DNA of 64,000 nucleotides from CBDCVA01 sp965222935 [NCBI: Candidatus Latescibacterota bacterium] (GCA_965222935.1 CBDCVA010000002.1:434001-498000), one strand, 5' to 3'. Positions 18,352 to 27,948 are shown, numbered from the stretch's first letter. Numbers and translations: made by a program. Notes: generated by a model not told the origin, from the sequence alone.

Positions 18352-18867
18352 TCATCGACCGGCCTCGTGCCCGGCCACGAAATCCCGCATCGTCTCCAGC
18401 GTTTTCTTCCCCAGACCCTTGATGCCCTCCAGCCGTCCATCATCCAAAGCCTCTGCCAAAGCCGCGAGGCTATCGATGCCGTGCTCCTGGTAGAGCGACC
18501 GGACGGTCTTCGCGCCAAGACGGGGGATAGCCGTCAGTTCGAGCACCGTCCTTGGTGTGTGCTCGGCCGTCTCCTCAATCTTGGAGCAGGTCCCGGTTTC
18601 TAGGTATTCCGCGATGAAGGAGGTAATAGTCCCGCCGATGCCGAGGATTTCACCCAAGCGGTTCTCCTGAGCAAGCTGCACGACCGATTCGGGATAACGG
18701 GAGACCGTGTGCGCGAGCCTTGGGTAGCGCGCGGCATGAGACTCGTCGTAGCCACTGATGATGAGGAAATCGCCGAGCTCTTTCAGCATCCGACCGACCT
18801 CGTCGTTGCGGCGCCAGCGCGTGCGGCTTTTGGCATCAGTGTAAGATGTATCGTTTGCATCGGGCAT
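18352..18867 (-). CDS. PolX-type helix-hairpin-helix protein lacking polymerase domain
   Basis: A 171-aa protein matching the N-terminal region of bacterial family-X DNA polymerases: an 8-kDa-like helical domain (NDEVGRMLKELGDFLIISG), then two HhH motifs (LGEILGIGGTITSFIAEYL and LTAIPRLGAKTVRSLYQEHG) and a third (LEGIKGLGKKTLETMRDFV). The polymerase and PHP domains that normally follow are absent; the stop comes right after the third HhH. GGAGG precedes the ATG. It should bind DNA non-specifically and may be a standalone repair accessory or a degenerate PolX. Confidence 0.78.
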   Translation of the reverse strand: MPDANDTSYTDAKSRTRWRRNDEVGRMLKELGDFLIISGYDESHAARYPRLAHTVSRYPESVVQLAQENRLGEILGIGGTITSFIAEYLETGTCSKIEETAEHTPRTVLELTAIPRLGAKTVRSLYQEHGIDSLAALAEALDDGRLEGIKGLGKKTLETMRDFVAGHEAGR

Positions 18868-18881
18868 GGATACAACCTCCG

Positions 18882-20507
18882 CTAGCGATACCTCACATGC
18901 ACTTCGAGCTTTTCGAGCGAGATTTCATCTCCGCCCTCAGGTGGCCGCCCCGTCACGCGCACCCCCACAAGATTGTCGCCGAGCGCAAACAGGCGCGGTA
19001 CTACGTCGAAGACCAGCCAGCCCTCTTCCACGGAAAGCGGCCCTATAAGAGCGCCGTTGAGCCGGAGCTCCACGTTCTCCAAGGTGCTCTTGGCAAGAGG
19101 GACCGTGTGTAACGCATCGTGCCGGTCCCGGTACACGGTGGGCCTGATCACGCCCGATCCGATGCATTCTCTCTCGGGCAGATCCTTCGCGGACAGATCG
19201 GAGAGCAGGACCCGCACGGTGAGCGCCTTGATGCAGTCGGCCTCAGCGTTGACATCATCACCCACAGCCACAGTCAAAAGCGTCTCGAAGCCGTCGTTGG
19301 CCAACGTCGCCGGCAGTGGCGCATGCATGTTCGAGTTGAAGTACATCAAATGCTGCACCCGTCTCTCTTCCGGGTAACCAAAGATCCACGGGTGCCCACC
19401 AGCGCGGCGCTGCACCAGGAAGATCTTGTTCTTGCGTCGCAGCGTCGCCGGGTCGCCGATTTCCTCGAACGCCTGCCGAGCACCTTTCCAGTCCGCCCGG
19501 GCTTCCGGGCTCTCGGTGCTGAAGTTGAAGGTCGTGATGCCGTCGGCGCCCTGCTGCAACCAGTTGGCGGCCACACCCCGAATCATCTCGACCGCCGCAT
19601 TCTTGTACCCGTCCGTCGCGTGGTGGTCGTCGTGGCAAGGATACAACCTGATGTGGGTGCCAGTCGTGATCCGACGGTAGGCGGCGATGTCCACGTCCAC
19701 GGAGCGGACGCCGGGGACGAAGATGTCCACCAGTCGCTCGCGCGCCCAGGTTTCGACGTCCATGCCGTCGAAGCGGCAGCCGGTGAGAGATTCCGGCACC
19801 CGCGCCGCCAAGAGGAAGGGGCGCCCGCGTTTCTCCGCCACCTCCAGCAGCATCTTACGGACCGCGCGTACGAACTTCGTCAGGTCGTCGCGGTGCTCCC
19901 ACTGGTGCCCGTGCGGCAGGACCGTGGGTATCCTGGCAAAATCCAGGCTGATGCCGTCGAAGTCGTAGTTTTCCGCCACTTCGCGAAGAATGCTCTGCTT
20001 GTAGTCCCGCACCTCTCCGACGGCGAAATTCCAGTAGCCATTGTGCTGCCGGTTCCAGGGGCAGCCGCGATCAGGCGGCCCGCCCGGGTTGAAATCGATC
20101 AGCCAGTCCGGATGGGCTTCCTTCATCGGTACGACATCCCCGGGAATGTCGTTGTCCGAGCCGTTGATCCGGTAGCTGAAGAAGGCCTCGAGGCCACGCT
20201 TCTTGGTTGCCTCCAGAAAGACGCGAACGGGGTCGATTCCGGCCTCAAACCACTTCTGGTACTGAGGGAAGTCGAGTTGCGGCAGGACCTTGCTCGGATA
20301 GCAGGCGAGATTGCCCTCGCACCAGTCCCACCAGATGCTGTCGGTCTGGTTCCCCCCACGGTCGATGAAGTCGAGCCTGCTCTCCACCACCCTGTCCAGG
20401 TCGATCTCCTCAAAAGCGAACTCCATGGCGGCTAAATCATATTGATGGATGATCCTCCGACGGCGCTCGGCAGCGGCGATGTGCTCTCGGGACAGTTCGG
20501 TGCTCAT
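18882..20507 (-). CDS. TIM-barrel glycoside-hydrolase-like protein (GHL10-type)
   Basis: A 541-aa cytoplasmic protein with a TIM-barrel like DUF4015/GHL10 hypothetical glycosidases. Features are a FFSYRINGSDND strand, the nearby PDWLIDFNP, the barrel strand YDFDGISLDFARIP carrying candidate acidic residues, and ADGITTFNFS near the barrel end. A C-terminal beta domain of about 130 residues follows (VELRLNGALIGPLSVEEGWLVFDV), like carbohydrate-binding jelly rolls. There is no signal peptide. The second ATG at 20507 has the better GGAGGAG spacing. Substrate unknown. Confidence 0.75.
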   Translation of the reverse strand: MSTELSREHIAAAERRRRIIHQYDLAAMEFAFEEIDLDRVVESRLDFIDRGGNQTDSIWWDWCEGNLACYPSKVLPQLDFPQYQKWFEAGIDPVRVFLEATKKRGLEAFFSYRINGSDNDIPGDVVPMKEAHPDWLIDFNPGGPPDRGCPWNRQHNGYWNFAVGEVRDYKQSILREVAENYDFDGISLDFARIPTVLPHGHQWEHRDDLTKFVRAVRKMLLEVAEKRGRPFLLAARVPESLTGCRFDGMDVETWARERLVDIFVPGVRSVDVDIAAYRRITTGTHIRLYPCHDDHHATDGYKNAAVEMIRGVAANWLQQGADGITTFNFSTESPEARADWKGARQAFEEIGDPATLRRKNKIFLVQRRAGGHPWIFGYPEERRVQHLMYFNSNMHAPLPATLANDGFETLLTVAVGDDVNAEADCIKALTVRVLLSDLSAKDLPERECIGSGVIRPTVYRDRHDALHTVPLAKSTLENVELRLNGALIGPLSVEEGWLVFDVVPRLFALGDNLVGVRVTGRPPEGGDEISLEKLEVHVRYR

Positions 20508-20533
20508 GGCCATCTCCTCCCCATCGAAGCAAC

Positions 20534-22222
20534 TTACCGTGCTCCGTGCTGCCGTAGGACCTCGGCTATCTCCGCGTGGCCCTGCCCCTCCGCCCAGGCC
20601 AACGGCGTCGAGCCCGGCGCGTCATCGGGGAGATTCGTCGCTGCGCCCCGCTCCAGGAGAAACTCGACGGACTTCCTGTGGCCGTAACGGGCGGCCCAGG
20701 CCAGCGGGGTGGCTTTCATCTCGCTGTCCCTCGCATTGACCTCAGCGCCGCCGTCGAGCAGCAGACCGGCGAAAGCGACCATCTCGTCGTCGTACTCGCC
20801 CGGAAACCTCGCCCAGTAGGACTCGGTGGATACGAGATGCAGCAGTGTCGCACTCCTATCACCCCGGCCGTTCGGGTTCACGCCGTATTCGAGCAGCAGC
20901 CTGACCACGGAGGCGTAGCCTTCCCAGTCGTTCCATCGGTTGTGGCTGTGCATCGCCTGTTGGAGCAGAGTGAAGTCCTCGCCGTCGCGCAGCTTGGGCT
21001 CACGCTGGAGACACATCTTGACCACGTTCGAGTCACCGAGCCAAGCCCCGAGCTCCAGGAGCGCCTGAGCGAGCGTCGGCTGATCTCCGCACCCAAGCGG
21101 ATCGCCCACGGGGTCATCCAGACACCTGTCCAGTATCTCGCCGATCAAAGGATAGTTCCTGGACCTGAGCCAGTGGCCCATTTGCAGCTTGCCCCCGCCG
21201 ACGATGATGCGTTCGAACAGCTCCCTGCTGCCACTCTCGTAGGCGTAGTCGGCGACGCCGGCGGCTGAGTCGAGGAAGCTATAGTCCACCCGGGCGCCTC
21301 GGTCCAAGAGCAAATGGGCCACATCGAAATGCCCGTGAGAGATGGCGAAGATCAGCGGCGCGCCGGACTCCTGCTGGTTCTCATAGGTATAGTGCGTGAT
21401 GTTCGCGGCGTCCGGATCTGCACCGTGGTCGAGGAGAAGCCGGACGACCTCAAGATGACCCCTGAGCGCCGCGATCGTCAACGGATAGACCGAGGCGCCG
21501 GGGTATGTCCTCGGCCCACTCTCAGCGTTTGCCAGCGCGGGGTTGGCCTCGAGCAGACGGCGGACGGCCTGCGCGTCACCCAAAGCGCTGGCGACCCAGA
21601 TGTCGCACTCCGCGCCGTGGTCAAGCAAGATGCCGGCCATGAGGAGGTCGGGCGGCTCGTACCTCAGAATGGGCCTCGGGTCGGCCATGTAGAGGGAGAT
21701 GTGAATCGGTCGCTGGTCCCGCTTGTTGCGCCGGTCCACCTCGGCGCCCCGGTCGAGGAGCTCGCGGACGAGCGGCCAGTGACCGTGGTAGACCGCCTGG
21801 TGCAGCAAGGTGTTGCCACTCTCGTCCACCCTGTGGAGCGCTGCGGGGTCCCCATCGAGGCGAGCCCGCATGTGCTCTTCGATCACCTGCACCACGTCGG
21901 CATGCCCGCGGTGGCGCGCGAGGGAGAGGGCACCCCGGACGAGAGTGTTCCGGTGGAACTCGGCCATGGGGTCAGCGCCCACTTCCAGGAGAAGGCGCAC
22001 GACCTCAGCGTGCCCCTCACGCGCCGCGACGTGGATGGGCTTAGTCTGCCAGTGCCTCTGCGCGTACTTCGGGCGGCCGACGTTCGCCAAGTCCGGTTCG
22101 GATTCGAGGATCCATTCGACCCGCCCCAAGTCACCCGTTTCGGCCGCGCTGAAGAGACCGACCGTGTTGACGAGCCCGTCGTCGCGCAAGGGAGCCTTTT
22201 CATGATGATGGTTCCGCGTCAT
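20534..22222 (-). CDS. large ankyrin-repeat protein
   Basis: A 562-aa protein with 12 or more ankyrin repeats spread over nearly its full length, for example TKPIHVAAREGHAEVVRLLL, NTLLHQAVYHGHWPLVRELL, YPLTIAALRGHLEVVRLLL, APLIFAISHGHFDVAHLLL, TPLAWAARYGHRKSVEFLL and TPLAWAEGQGHAEIAEVLRQ. A His-rich start (MTRNHHHEK) precedes the first repeat. There is no signal peptide or TM. The glycosidase-like gene begins about 26 bp downstream, so co-transcription is likely. Confidence 0.9.
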   Translation of the reverse strand: MTRNHHHEKAPLRDDGLVNTVGLFSAAETGDLGRVEWILESEPDLANVGRPKYAQRHWQTKPIHVAAREGHAEVVRLLLEVGADPMAEFHRNTLVRGALSLARHRGHADVVQVIEEHMRARLDGDPAALHRVDESGNTLLHQAVYHGHWPLVRELLDRGAEVDRRNKRDQRPIHISLYMADPRPILRYEPPDLLMAGILLDHGAECDIWVASALGDAQAVRRLLEANPALANAESGPRTYPGASVYPLTIAALRGHLEVVRLLLDHGADPDAANITHYTYENQQESGAPLIFAISHGHFDVAHLLLDRGARVDYSFLDSAAGVADYAYESGSRELFERIIVGGGKLQMGHWLRSRNYPLIGEILDRCLDDPVGDPLGCGDQPTLAQALLELGAWLGDSNVVKMCLQREPKLRDGEDFTLLQQAMHSHNRWNDWEGYASVVRLLLEYGVNPNGRGDRSATLLHLVSTESYWARFPGEYDDEMVAFAGLLLDGGAEVNARDSEMKATPLAWAARYGHRKSVEFLLERGAATNLPDDAPGSTPLAWAEGQGHAEIAEVLRQHGAR

Positions 22223-22400
22223 TGGACGTATCCCTTCATCCAGGCCATGTAGGTCTTAGGAGCCACTTTGCGCACATCTGAGCCTGGCCATCGAGCGGTG
22301 GCACCGCGCTCACGCACAAGTGTGGAGCGGTCTGGATGCGGAGCATCGCGCGAGCACGAACTGGAAGGTACCCGTCAACCGTCGGTGGACGGGCCGGAGG

Positions 22401-23219
22401 TCAACTTTGATAGCCGCTGACCTTTTCCCGCCCGCGCAGCTTCTCCACGCGAGATGTGATCCCCACAAGCGGAGCCACCATGCGCTGTATGCGCGGGCTG
22501 CGGTTCTCCAGCAACGCCTCATGCGGGGGAAAGATGCCCGAAGTCAAGGAATACCTGCACAGCGAGGCGAAGTGCGCGTCTGCGGTCGGCACCTCAGCGT
22601 ATTTCAGCGCAATGAACCGACGCCCGGCCCAACTGTTGAAGACGCCATGATAGAGCGTCTGATTGAAGAACACCACATCACCGGGCTGGGATTCCACCGC
22701 GTAGCCGGGCATGTCCGGCCCTTCCACACCGTAGAGCGAGAGGCTGGTGTCCGGCTGCTCAGCGTTGAGCGGCTGAAGGTCCTTGAAAAATGGCATCCGG
22801 TGGGAACCGGGAATGACGCGAAGGGCACCCCTTTCCTTCGTCGTCGGGTCGAGATAAAGCATGACCTTAATCCGCGTGTAATCGCAGTCCTCGACCTGCT
22901 TACGGTCGCAATGCCAGTGGTGCTCCTCGTGCAAGGTGATCTTGCCCTCGGAGCCGGCCCATATGAACTTCGGCCCCAGCAGGCCCTCGATCGTCCCGTA
23001 GATGCGGTCGTCTTCGATAAGCCACATTAGGCGTGGGCGACGCTCTACGAAAGGCACGATATGATGCCAGAATTCCCGCGACTGTTCATCCCCGGGGTGC
23101 CGTTCCAGCAGTGCGTCGAACTCGCGCGTGACCGCTTCGACCTCGTCGGGCGAGAAAGCTCCCCGCAGAACGATGAAGCCGAAGGTGTCGAAGTGTGCCT
23201 TCTGTGCCACTGTTAGCAT
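22401..23219 (-). CDS. phytanoyl-CoA dioxygenase (PhyH) family protein
   Basis: A 272-aa Fe(II)/2-oxoglutarate-dependent oxygenase candidate. Canonical facial-triad residues are visible: HWHCD supplies the HxD and LYHGVFNS the distal His, with ALRVIPGSHR, GDVVFFNQ and a C-terminal Arg in RRFIALKYAE as 2-oxoglutarate-side landmarks. GGAGGGG precedes the ATG. It ends 178 bp before the large ankyrin gene and begins 17 bp after the next PhyH gene, so the two PhyH genes form a pair. Substrate unknown. Confidence 0.87.
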   Translation of the reverse strand: MLTVAQKAHFDTFGFIVLRGAFSPDEVEAVTREFDALLERHPGDEQSREFWHHIVPFVERRPRLMWLIEDDRIYGTIEGLLGPKFIWAGSEGKITLHEEHHWHCDRKQVEDCDYTRIKVMLYLDPTTKERGALRVIPGSHRMPFFKDLQPLNAEQPDTSLSLYGVEGPDMPGYAVESQPGDVVFFNQTLYHGVFNSWAGRRFIALKYAEVPTADAHFASLCRYSLTSGIFPPHEALLENRSPRIQRMVAPLVGITSRVEKLRGREKVSGYQS

Positions 23220-23236
23220 TGCGTCCCCTCCGCCTG

Positions 23237-24415
23237 CTATTCCCAGGTGGTGATGAAGTCCTTAATCTCGAAGTCCTCGGGCATGACGACCTGCTCCGCA
23301 TCCAATTGGAGCCTCGCTTCCAGCACCGCAAACCGCTCACAGATCGCCTCGGCTTCGGGGGCCGAGAAGCGGGCGGCGAGGGCCTCATAATGGCCGAGGC
23401 AGTGCAGGCGGCTGCCAATGGCGTCGGCGCGCTCGGGCCGGGGAAGACCCACCACACCGGGATCCTTGAGGCTGCAGATCTTGTGCGCCATCTTGGACAG
23501 AAGCGCAACGCACACCATCCGCCCCACCTCGCCCGGGTGCAGAGCCTCCAGCGCGGTACCGAAGCGTTCACCGTTCCGATCCAGCATGGCGCGGAAGGCG
23601 GCCTCCACGCGGTCGCCCTCCCGTGTAGCGAGCTCACTATAGTGCTCGAAAGATGCGCGCCCCTCCGGCGACAGATGACGCGTGAAGCCCAGGTCCCAGT
23701 AGAAGCGCCAGAGGTAAGGAAAGATAGCCCCGCCGAAGGAGCGATAGCCGAGCTGGATAGCGCGACGCAGCGTGGCGCTGTAGTCGCTCGTCCTATGCAG
23801 CATCGTGTTGATGTAGACGACCCCATCGCCCGGGCCGAGCTCCACGCGAATCCCCCCCGGCAAGGGTGCGCTCGGGTCTTCGACCAAGACGCGATCCTCT
23901 TCGGGCGTGTTGAGGCGGAAATGGCTTCGCGGCACCACCCCCAGAACGTCGTCGTCATAGAGCGCGATGTTCCACTGCAGGAAGCCGGGTCCGTTCGCCA
24001 GCATGTCGGTCTGGAGACCCTCAAGCGGCGGGTAACCGGGATTGGTATCACGATGCCAGCCGCCGGGACCATGGTCGCGGACGGGATTGCACCTCAAGAA
24101 CATGAAGACAACCGCCGTCTCGGGCGCCCCCATTAGCCGGCGGCTCGTGCCCAGCGTGTTCTCATGCAGGCTGAACTCGACGGCGTCGGCGGTTTCGGGG
24201 TCCACCAACGTCTGGAACACGAGTAGCGGCTGCGCGTCGGTCTCCCAGACGCCGCCCGGCGGGGCATCCGGCTTCCGCTCGCGCGCCCAGATGGCCTTCT
24301 GCCGCTCGACGAGGACCTCGAAGCTCGCGCGCAGGGATTCCAGTTGCTCCGGCGGGATCACCTGCCGCAGGACGATGTAGCCATCGTCGAGCAATTGCCG
24401 GCGATCAACGTGCAT
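23237..24415 (-). CDS. phytanoyl-CoA dioxygenase (PhyH) family protein, long form
   Basis: A 392-aa PhyH-family oxygenase with GGWHRDTNPGYPP (HxD metal motif) and DGVVYINTMLHRTSDYS (distal His). The N-terminal LLDDGYIVLRQVIPPEQLE is typical. A C-terminal extension of about 120 residues is mostly helical and not part of the double-stranded beta-helix core. GGAGG before the ATG at 24415 is the better start. It is followed 17 bp later by the shorter PhyH gene. Substrate unknown. Confidence 0.85.
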   Translation of the reverse strand: MHVDRRQLLDDGYIVLRQVIPPEQLESLRASFEVLVERQKAIWARERKPDAPPGGVWETDAQPLLVFQTLVDPETADAVEFSLHENTLGTSRRLMGAPETAVVFMFLRCNPVRDHGPGGWHRDTNPGYPPLEGLQTDMLANGPGFLQWNIALYDDDVLGVVPRSHFRLNTPEEDRVLVEDPSAPLPGGIRVELGPGDGVVYINTMLHRTSDYSATLRRAIQLGYRSFGGAIFPYLWRFYWDLGFTRHLSPEGRASFEHYSELATREGDRVEAAFRAMLDRNGERFGTALEALHPGEVGRMVCVALLSKMAHKICSLKDPGVVGLPRPERADAIGSRLHCLGHYEALAARFSAPEAEAICERFAVLEARLQLDAEQVVMPEDFEIKDFITTWE

Positions 24416-24465
24416 GGGTCGTCCTCCTTGTGCTGAAGCCGGGCCCACCGGCTGCCACGGGGCCG

Positions 24466-24600
24466 CTATCGAGCGGCGCTCCGGGCGATGAGGTCCTTCA
24501 GACTATCAAGCCGTAAATCCAACGCAGCCGTCTGCGCTTCACCCCACCGCGGATTACAGGGTCGCGGGCAAGCGCGATCCGACTCGTCGACATCGCTCAT
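24466..24600 (-). CDS. possible 44-aa small protein
   Basis: A 44-codon ORF in the gap between the long PhyH gene and the third ankyrin gene. It encodes MSDVDESDRACPRPC followed by a short amphipathic, probably helical tail (AALDLRLDSLKDLIARSAAR). The ribosome-binding site is weak (GGACGAG). No family was recognised; it could be chance. Confidence 0.3.
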   Translation of the reverse strand: MSDVDESDRACPRPCNPRWGEAQTAALDLRLDSLKDLIARSAAR

Positions 24601-24679
24601 CTCGTCCAACCGTCATCCGCACCCTTGATGCCGTAGTGACTCCATCCTCATAGGAAGACGGCATGGATGGCGGCCTGGT

Positions 24680-26101
24680 CTAGAGGGCCCGAGCCTTCAG
24701 GTACTTGGCCCCCTTGCGCGCTACCTCGAACGGCGTCTTGCCCTTCCGGTTCCGTAGGGTCGTACTTGCGCCGAGTGCGATCAGCATCTCGGCCGCCTCG
24801 GCTTGACCTTCGTAGGCGGCCCGATGGAGCGGCGTCCGGCCCTTGGTATCCTGCGCATTCAACTCCGCGCCGTGTTCACTTAACAGCCCGATGGCATCCG
24901 TCGCCCCGTTTTCCGCCGCCAGGTGAAGCGGCGTGCGTTGGGTTGTCGTCATAGCGTCGGTATCGGCGCCGTGGTTGAGCAGCCACTCCATACATTGGAT
25001 CGAGCCCGCTCGGGCAGCCCAATGCAGGGGTGTCGTGTTCATTTCTCCCATGAGAAGGGCAATATCCGGCTGCCCTCGTGCCCACTCCCGCACTCGGTCC
25101 AGATCATCCAGGGCGCAAGCCGAGAGTACGTCATAGTGAGCGCCCAGTTCGATCAGCGCGCGTGCCACTTCGCGCTTTCCGCTGTTCCATTCGAGGCGTT
25201 GGCCAGGGGAAAGCGTCTCTTGCAAGACCGTGTTCCCTCGCTCGCCATTCCCCTTGACCCTCACTTCCGGGTCGGCACCGAATTCCAGGAGTAGCTTCGT
25301 AAGCGCCACACCGTCCCGGCCATCTACCGTACCGAAGTACGCAGGCCAGAACAACAGCGAGACGTTGTCTGGCCAGCCTGTGTGTGGATTCGCAGTGCCC
25401 GTAGCATCGGCGACACCTGATTCAAACAGCACGCGCAGATTGTCCGTACAGCCAGCCCATGCAGCTTCATGCACAACGTCGTACTCGTACCTCTTGCCTC
25501 CCTTCTGCCGGTACTCCTCTATCGAAAAAGGCACGTTGTGGTCGAGCAGATACCGTAGGGCGGAGGCACATCCGCGCGTGGAGAGCGTTATGTTGACCAA
25601 GGCCGGGCCTATGGATTCTAGCACGCTGGGTTCTTGCTGTACCAGCGCCTCCATTTGGGCCACGTCGCAGATAGCGTCCCATCTCCATCTGGTGTCCCCA
25701 TGAATCACGGCAGCCGCGACAAAGGCATCTTCGGCTGATGTCAGCGGCCTCTGTTGGTCCGACATAAAGGCTCGTCCCCAGAATCTGCGTGCCTGCTCCG
25801 CATCCATAGAGGGCTTAGTGGATGGAGGGCCGAAGCTTTCCTCTGAGGGGCCCGTCTCTACGCGATGTCTCAAAGTCGCCCAGCTCTCGAAACCATTCTC
25901 GCGCGCGATGACAAATTGGGCCTCCCGCAGCGTTAGGGCGTATGCGCGGACCTCTGCGTCGGTCGAGCGAGACAAGCGAGACAACTGATTCTGTATGCGG
26001 GTACACGCGGACGCGTTACCGGCGCGATGAGCCTCGCGCAGTTCCTTCGCCTGTAGCTTGAGCTGGGTAAGGTTGGGGCGTCGAGCGGCCTGAGCAGCCA
26101 T
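24680..26101 (-). CDS. ankyrin-repeat protein with ARPP-type N-terminal domain
   Basis: A 473-aa protein. The first 85 residues (LTQLKLQAKELREAHRAG, then TLREAQFVIARENGFESWATL) form the N-terminal helical module often found before ankyrin repeats in bacterial proteins. Ankyrin repeats fill the C-terminal 350 residues (TPLHWAARAGSIQCMEWLLN, TPLHLAAENGATDAIGLL, TPLHRAAYEGQAEAAEMLI). AGGAG precedes the ATG at 26101. There is no membrane signal. It is the third ankyrin gene of the block and is probably diverged from the others rather than a recent copy. Confidence 0.88.
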   Translation of the reverse strand: MAAQAARRPNLTQLKLQAKELREAHRAGNASACTRIQNQLSRLSRSTDAEVRAYALTLREAQFVIARENGFESWATLRHRVETGPSEESFGPPSTKPSMDAEQARRFWGRAFMSDQQRPLTSAEDAFVAAAVIHGDTRWRWDAICDVAQMEALVQQEPSVLESIGPALVNITLSTRGCASALRYLLDHNVPFSIEEYRQKGGKRYEYDVVHEAAWAGCTDNLRVLFESGVADATGTANPHTGWPDNVSLLFWPAYFGTVDGRDGVALTKLLLEFGADPEVRVKGNGERGNTVLQETLSPGQRLEWNSGKREVARALIELGAHYDVLSACALDDLDRVREWARGQPDIALLMGEMNTTPLHWAARAGSIQCMEWLLNHGADTDAMTTTQRTPLHLAAENGATDAIGLLSEHGAELNAQDTKGRTPLHRAAYEGQAEAAEMLIALGASTTLRNRKGKTPFEVARKGAKYLKARAL

Positions 26102-26494
26102 AGCGATCTCCTTTCCCAAAAAGAATTACCCGTTGTCCGCATCGATCGGGCGGAAAGAAGGATCGCATGACCTGTACTGCTGGTCAGTAGGTGAGACGCA
26201 GTCCCTTGCCGCGGACGGGAGGCTCCCCTGAGAGCACTGGAAGGTAATATAGAACAGCCCAGCGCCACAGCCAACTGTCCGATACGGTATTCGAAATACG
26301 GGCCCATTTCCCACGACGCGCGCGTTTATGCACGATGCTTCGCGACACGACAGAAATTCGATACGAGTACAAACGTCAAATTCAGACGTGCGCTGCCTGC
26401 GTCAGCATCCAGCCCGTTGTTATGCGGTCTTCTCCACGCAGGATATCGCCTTAGAGTCGACGGTCCCGATAGTGGTTCGCCGACGCAACCTGAT
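26102..26494. other. intergenic region, no convincing gene
   Basis: This stretch is less GC-rich than its surroundings. It holds a 13-bp near-palindrome GTATTCGAAATAC at 26287-26299 and no ORF with a plausible start and family features. It probably contains the promoter of the ankyrin gene that begins at 26101. Confidence 0.4.
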
Positions 26495-27661
26495 TCAGAC
26501 GTGGAGACCGCCTTTGTGGAGGTCCGTAGCCAGGTCGCGAAAGCTGCAAACGCGGTGGATGGTGCACAAATCCGCGTCGTGCTGATCGCCCGAATCGCGG
26601 CTTGTGCGCGAGAGCACAACCAGATCATCTCCGTCGACGACGGCACTCGGGTACATGAAACTGCGATGTACACTGTCAGGCTAGCGAGCCACACAGCCGG
26701 CAGGAAACCAGTTAAGGCAGTCGATGCCGTAATGGAGAAAGAGCCAACGCCGCTCGTTGCCGGGGCTACCGTGGTACCCTGTCTCCCGCATGCGTTCTCC
26801 CCAACCCAGCAGGTCCTGCGAGTTCGTCACCAGGTTGCTGAGCATCCAGTACGTCGTGTGGGGCTTGTCGTCGATAACGAAGAACTTGCACTGCCCGCCT
26901 GGCCAGGATATGAGCTGGGTGAAGCTCAGTTGATGGCGCTGGGGATCGTAATCCAGGACGCCCGCGATGTGCGCGGTCGCTTGCCGGTCGATCATACATC
27001 GAGTGAAGACGCGGATGTGTCCGCCGACGGACACGGTATTGGGCTCCAACCACGTCAGCGGGCGTCTTTGTCCATCGGAAGCCGGAAACAGATTCCTCGT
27101 CAGCGCATCGGGAACTTCGGGGGCGCGCACGACATTCGAAATGCTCCAAGCCTTGGAATCGAAGAGCGACGTCCTCCTGTCCAGGCGAACCATCACCTTG
27201 CCACTGTGCTTCTGGTCCGGCATGTCGTAGTCCATAGCCCAGTAGAGACTGTCAGGAAGCGCAAGCATGGCCGTCGAAATATTCCAGAGTGGGCCCTCGA
27301 TGACGGTTCGGGGCGGGGTCCAGGTACGACCGCCGTCGTTGCTGGACGCGATCTGGAAATCTCTGTGGCTTTTCTCCTGCACAAACATCAGCAACTGACC
27401 GTCGAGAACGAAGGGCGTGCCCTCTTCGAAAGGCAGTGTGGGCAAGTGCTCCCATGCTTCACCGCCGTCGTCGCTCCGCAGCATTCTCAAGCATCGCTGC
27501 ACATTCGAGCCATGACGTCCCCACTGCGGCGCGGCGATCAGTAGCGTGCCATCGTCGAGCCGGGTAAGGTTGGGGTCGTGGAAGAAGTGAAGGCTGGCGT
27601 CGGGCACCTGGGCGGCGACGACGAAATCCTCTGCGAGCGGTAGAACGTTGGGGTTGGGCAT
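26495..27661 (-). pseudogene. BNR/sialidase-like protein interrupted by in-frame TAG
   Basis: A sialidase-superfamily beta-propeller with Asp-box repeats (SDDGGEAW and SNDGGRTW) and family blocks FFHDPNLTRLDDGTLLIAAP, YWAMDYD, GGHIRVFTRCMID. A TAG at 26681-26683 follows GCVAR. The same frame then runs 61 more codons to a TGA at 26495-26497, and these encode the expected family C-terminus: SFMYPSAVVDGDDLVVLSRT, then SRDSGDQHDADL and FRDLA. Without the TAG the protein would be about 388 aa. GAGG precedes the ATG at 27661. Nonsense mutation, sequencing error or readthrough are possible; a recent mutation or error is likeliest because the rest is intact. Confidence 0.82.
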
Positions 27662-27948
27662 GAACCTCTTTCCGCCTCCAACAGTCGGCACCTGCCGCCT
27701 TTCAGCGGGATCCTGCGAGTGCTCATGCAGCACTAACGTGCCATATAACTGGGCGACTAGCGGCGGCGTAACCGTCCGTCTGCAGGGAACCCGTGAACGC
27801 GGGAAGCTCGTCTAGCCTTCTTGAAAGCTCCGATGGTTCGTACGCGGGGCCGAAGTCCCAGGTGTTGTCTCTAGCCCCTTATGGCTTCGAGCCTGTTGTA
27901 CCCCCGCGTCTTGTGAGAGTCGGCATAAGACGCGAATTGCCCCGACGC

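Noticed and set aside
27734-27876. Minus-strand FTGSLQTDGYAAA in the gap ahead of the sialidase-like gene, reminiscent of IS66 transposase (LQTDGYAxY).
   Set aside because: Only about 12 residues match, no start codon and no other transposase motifs or inverted repeats are present.
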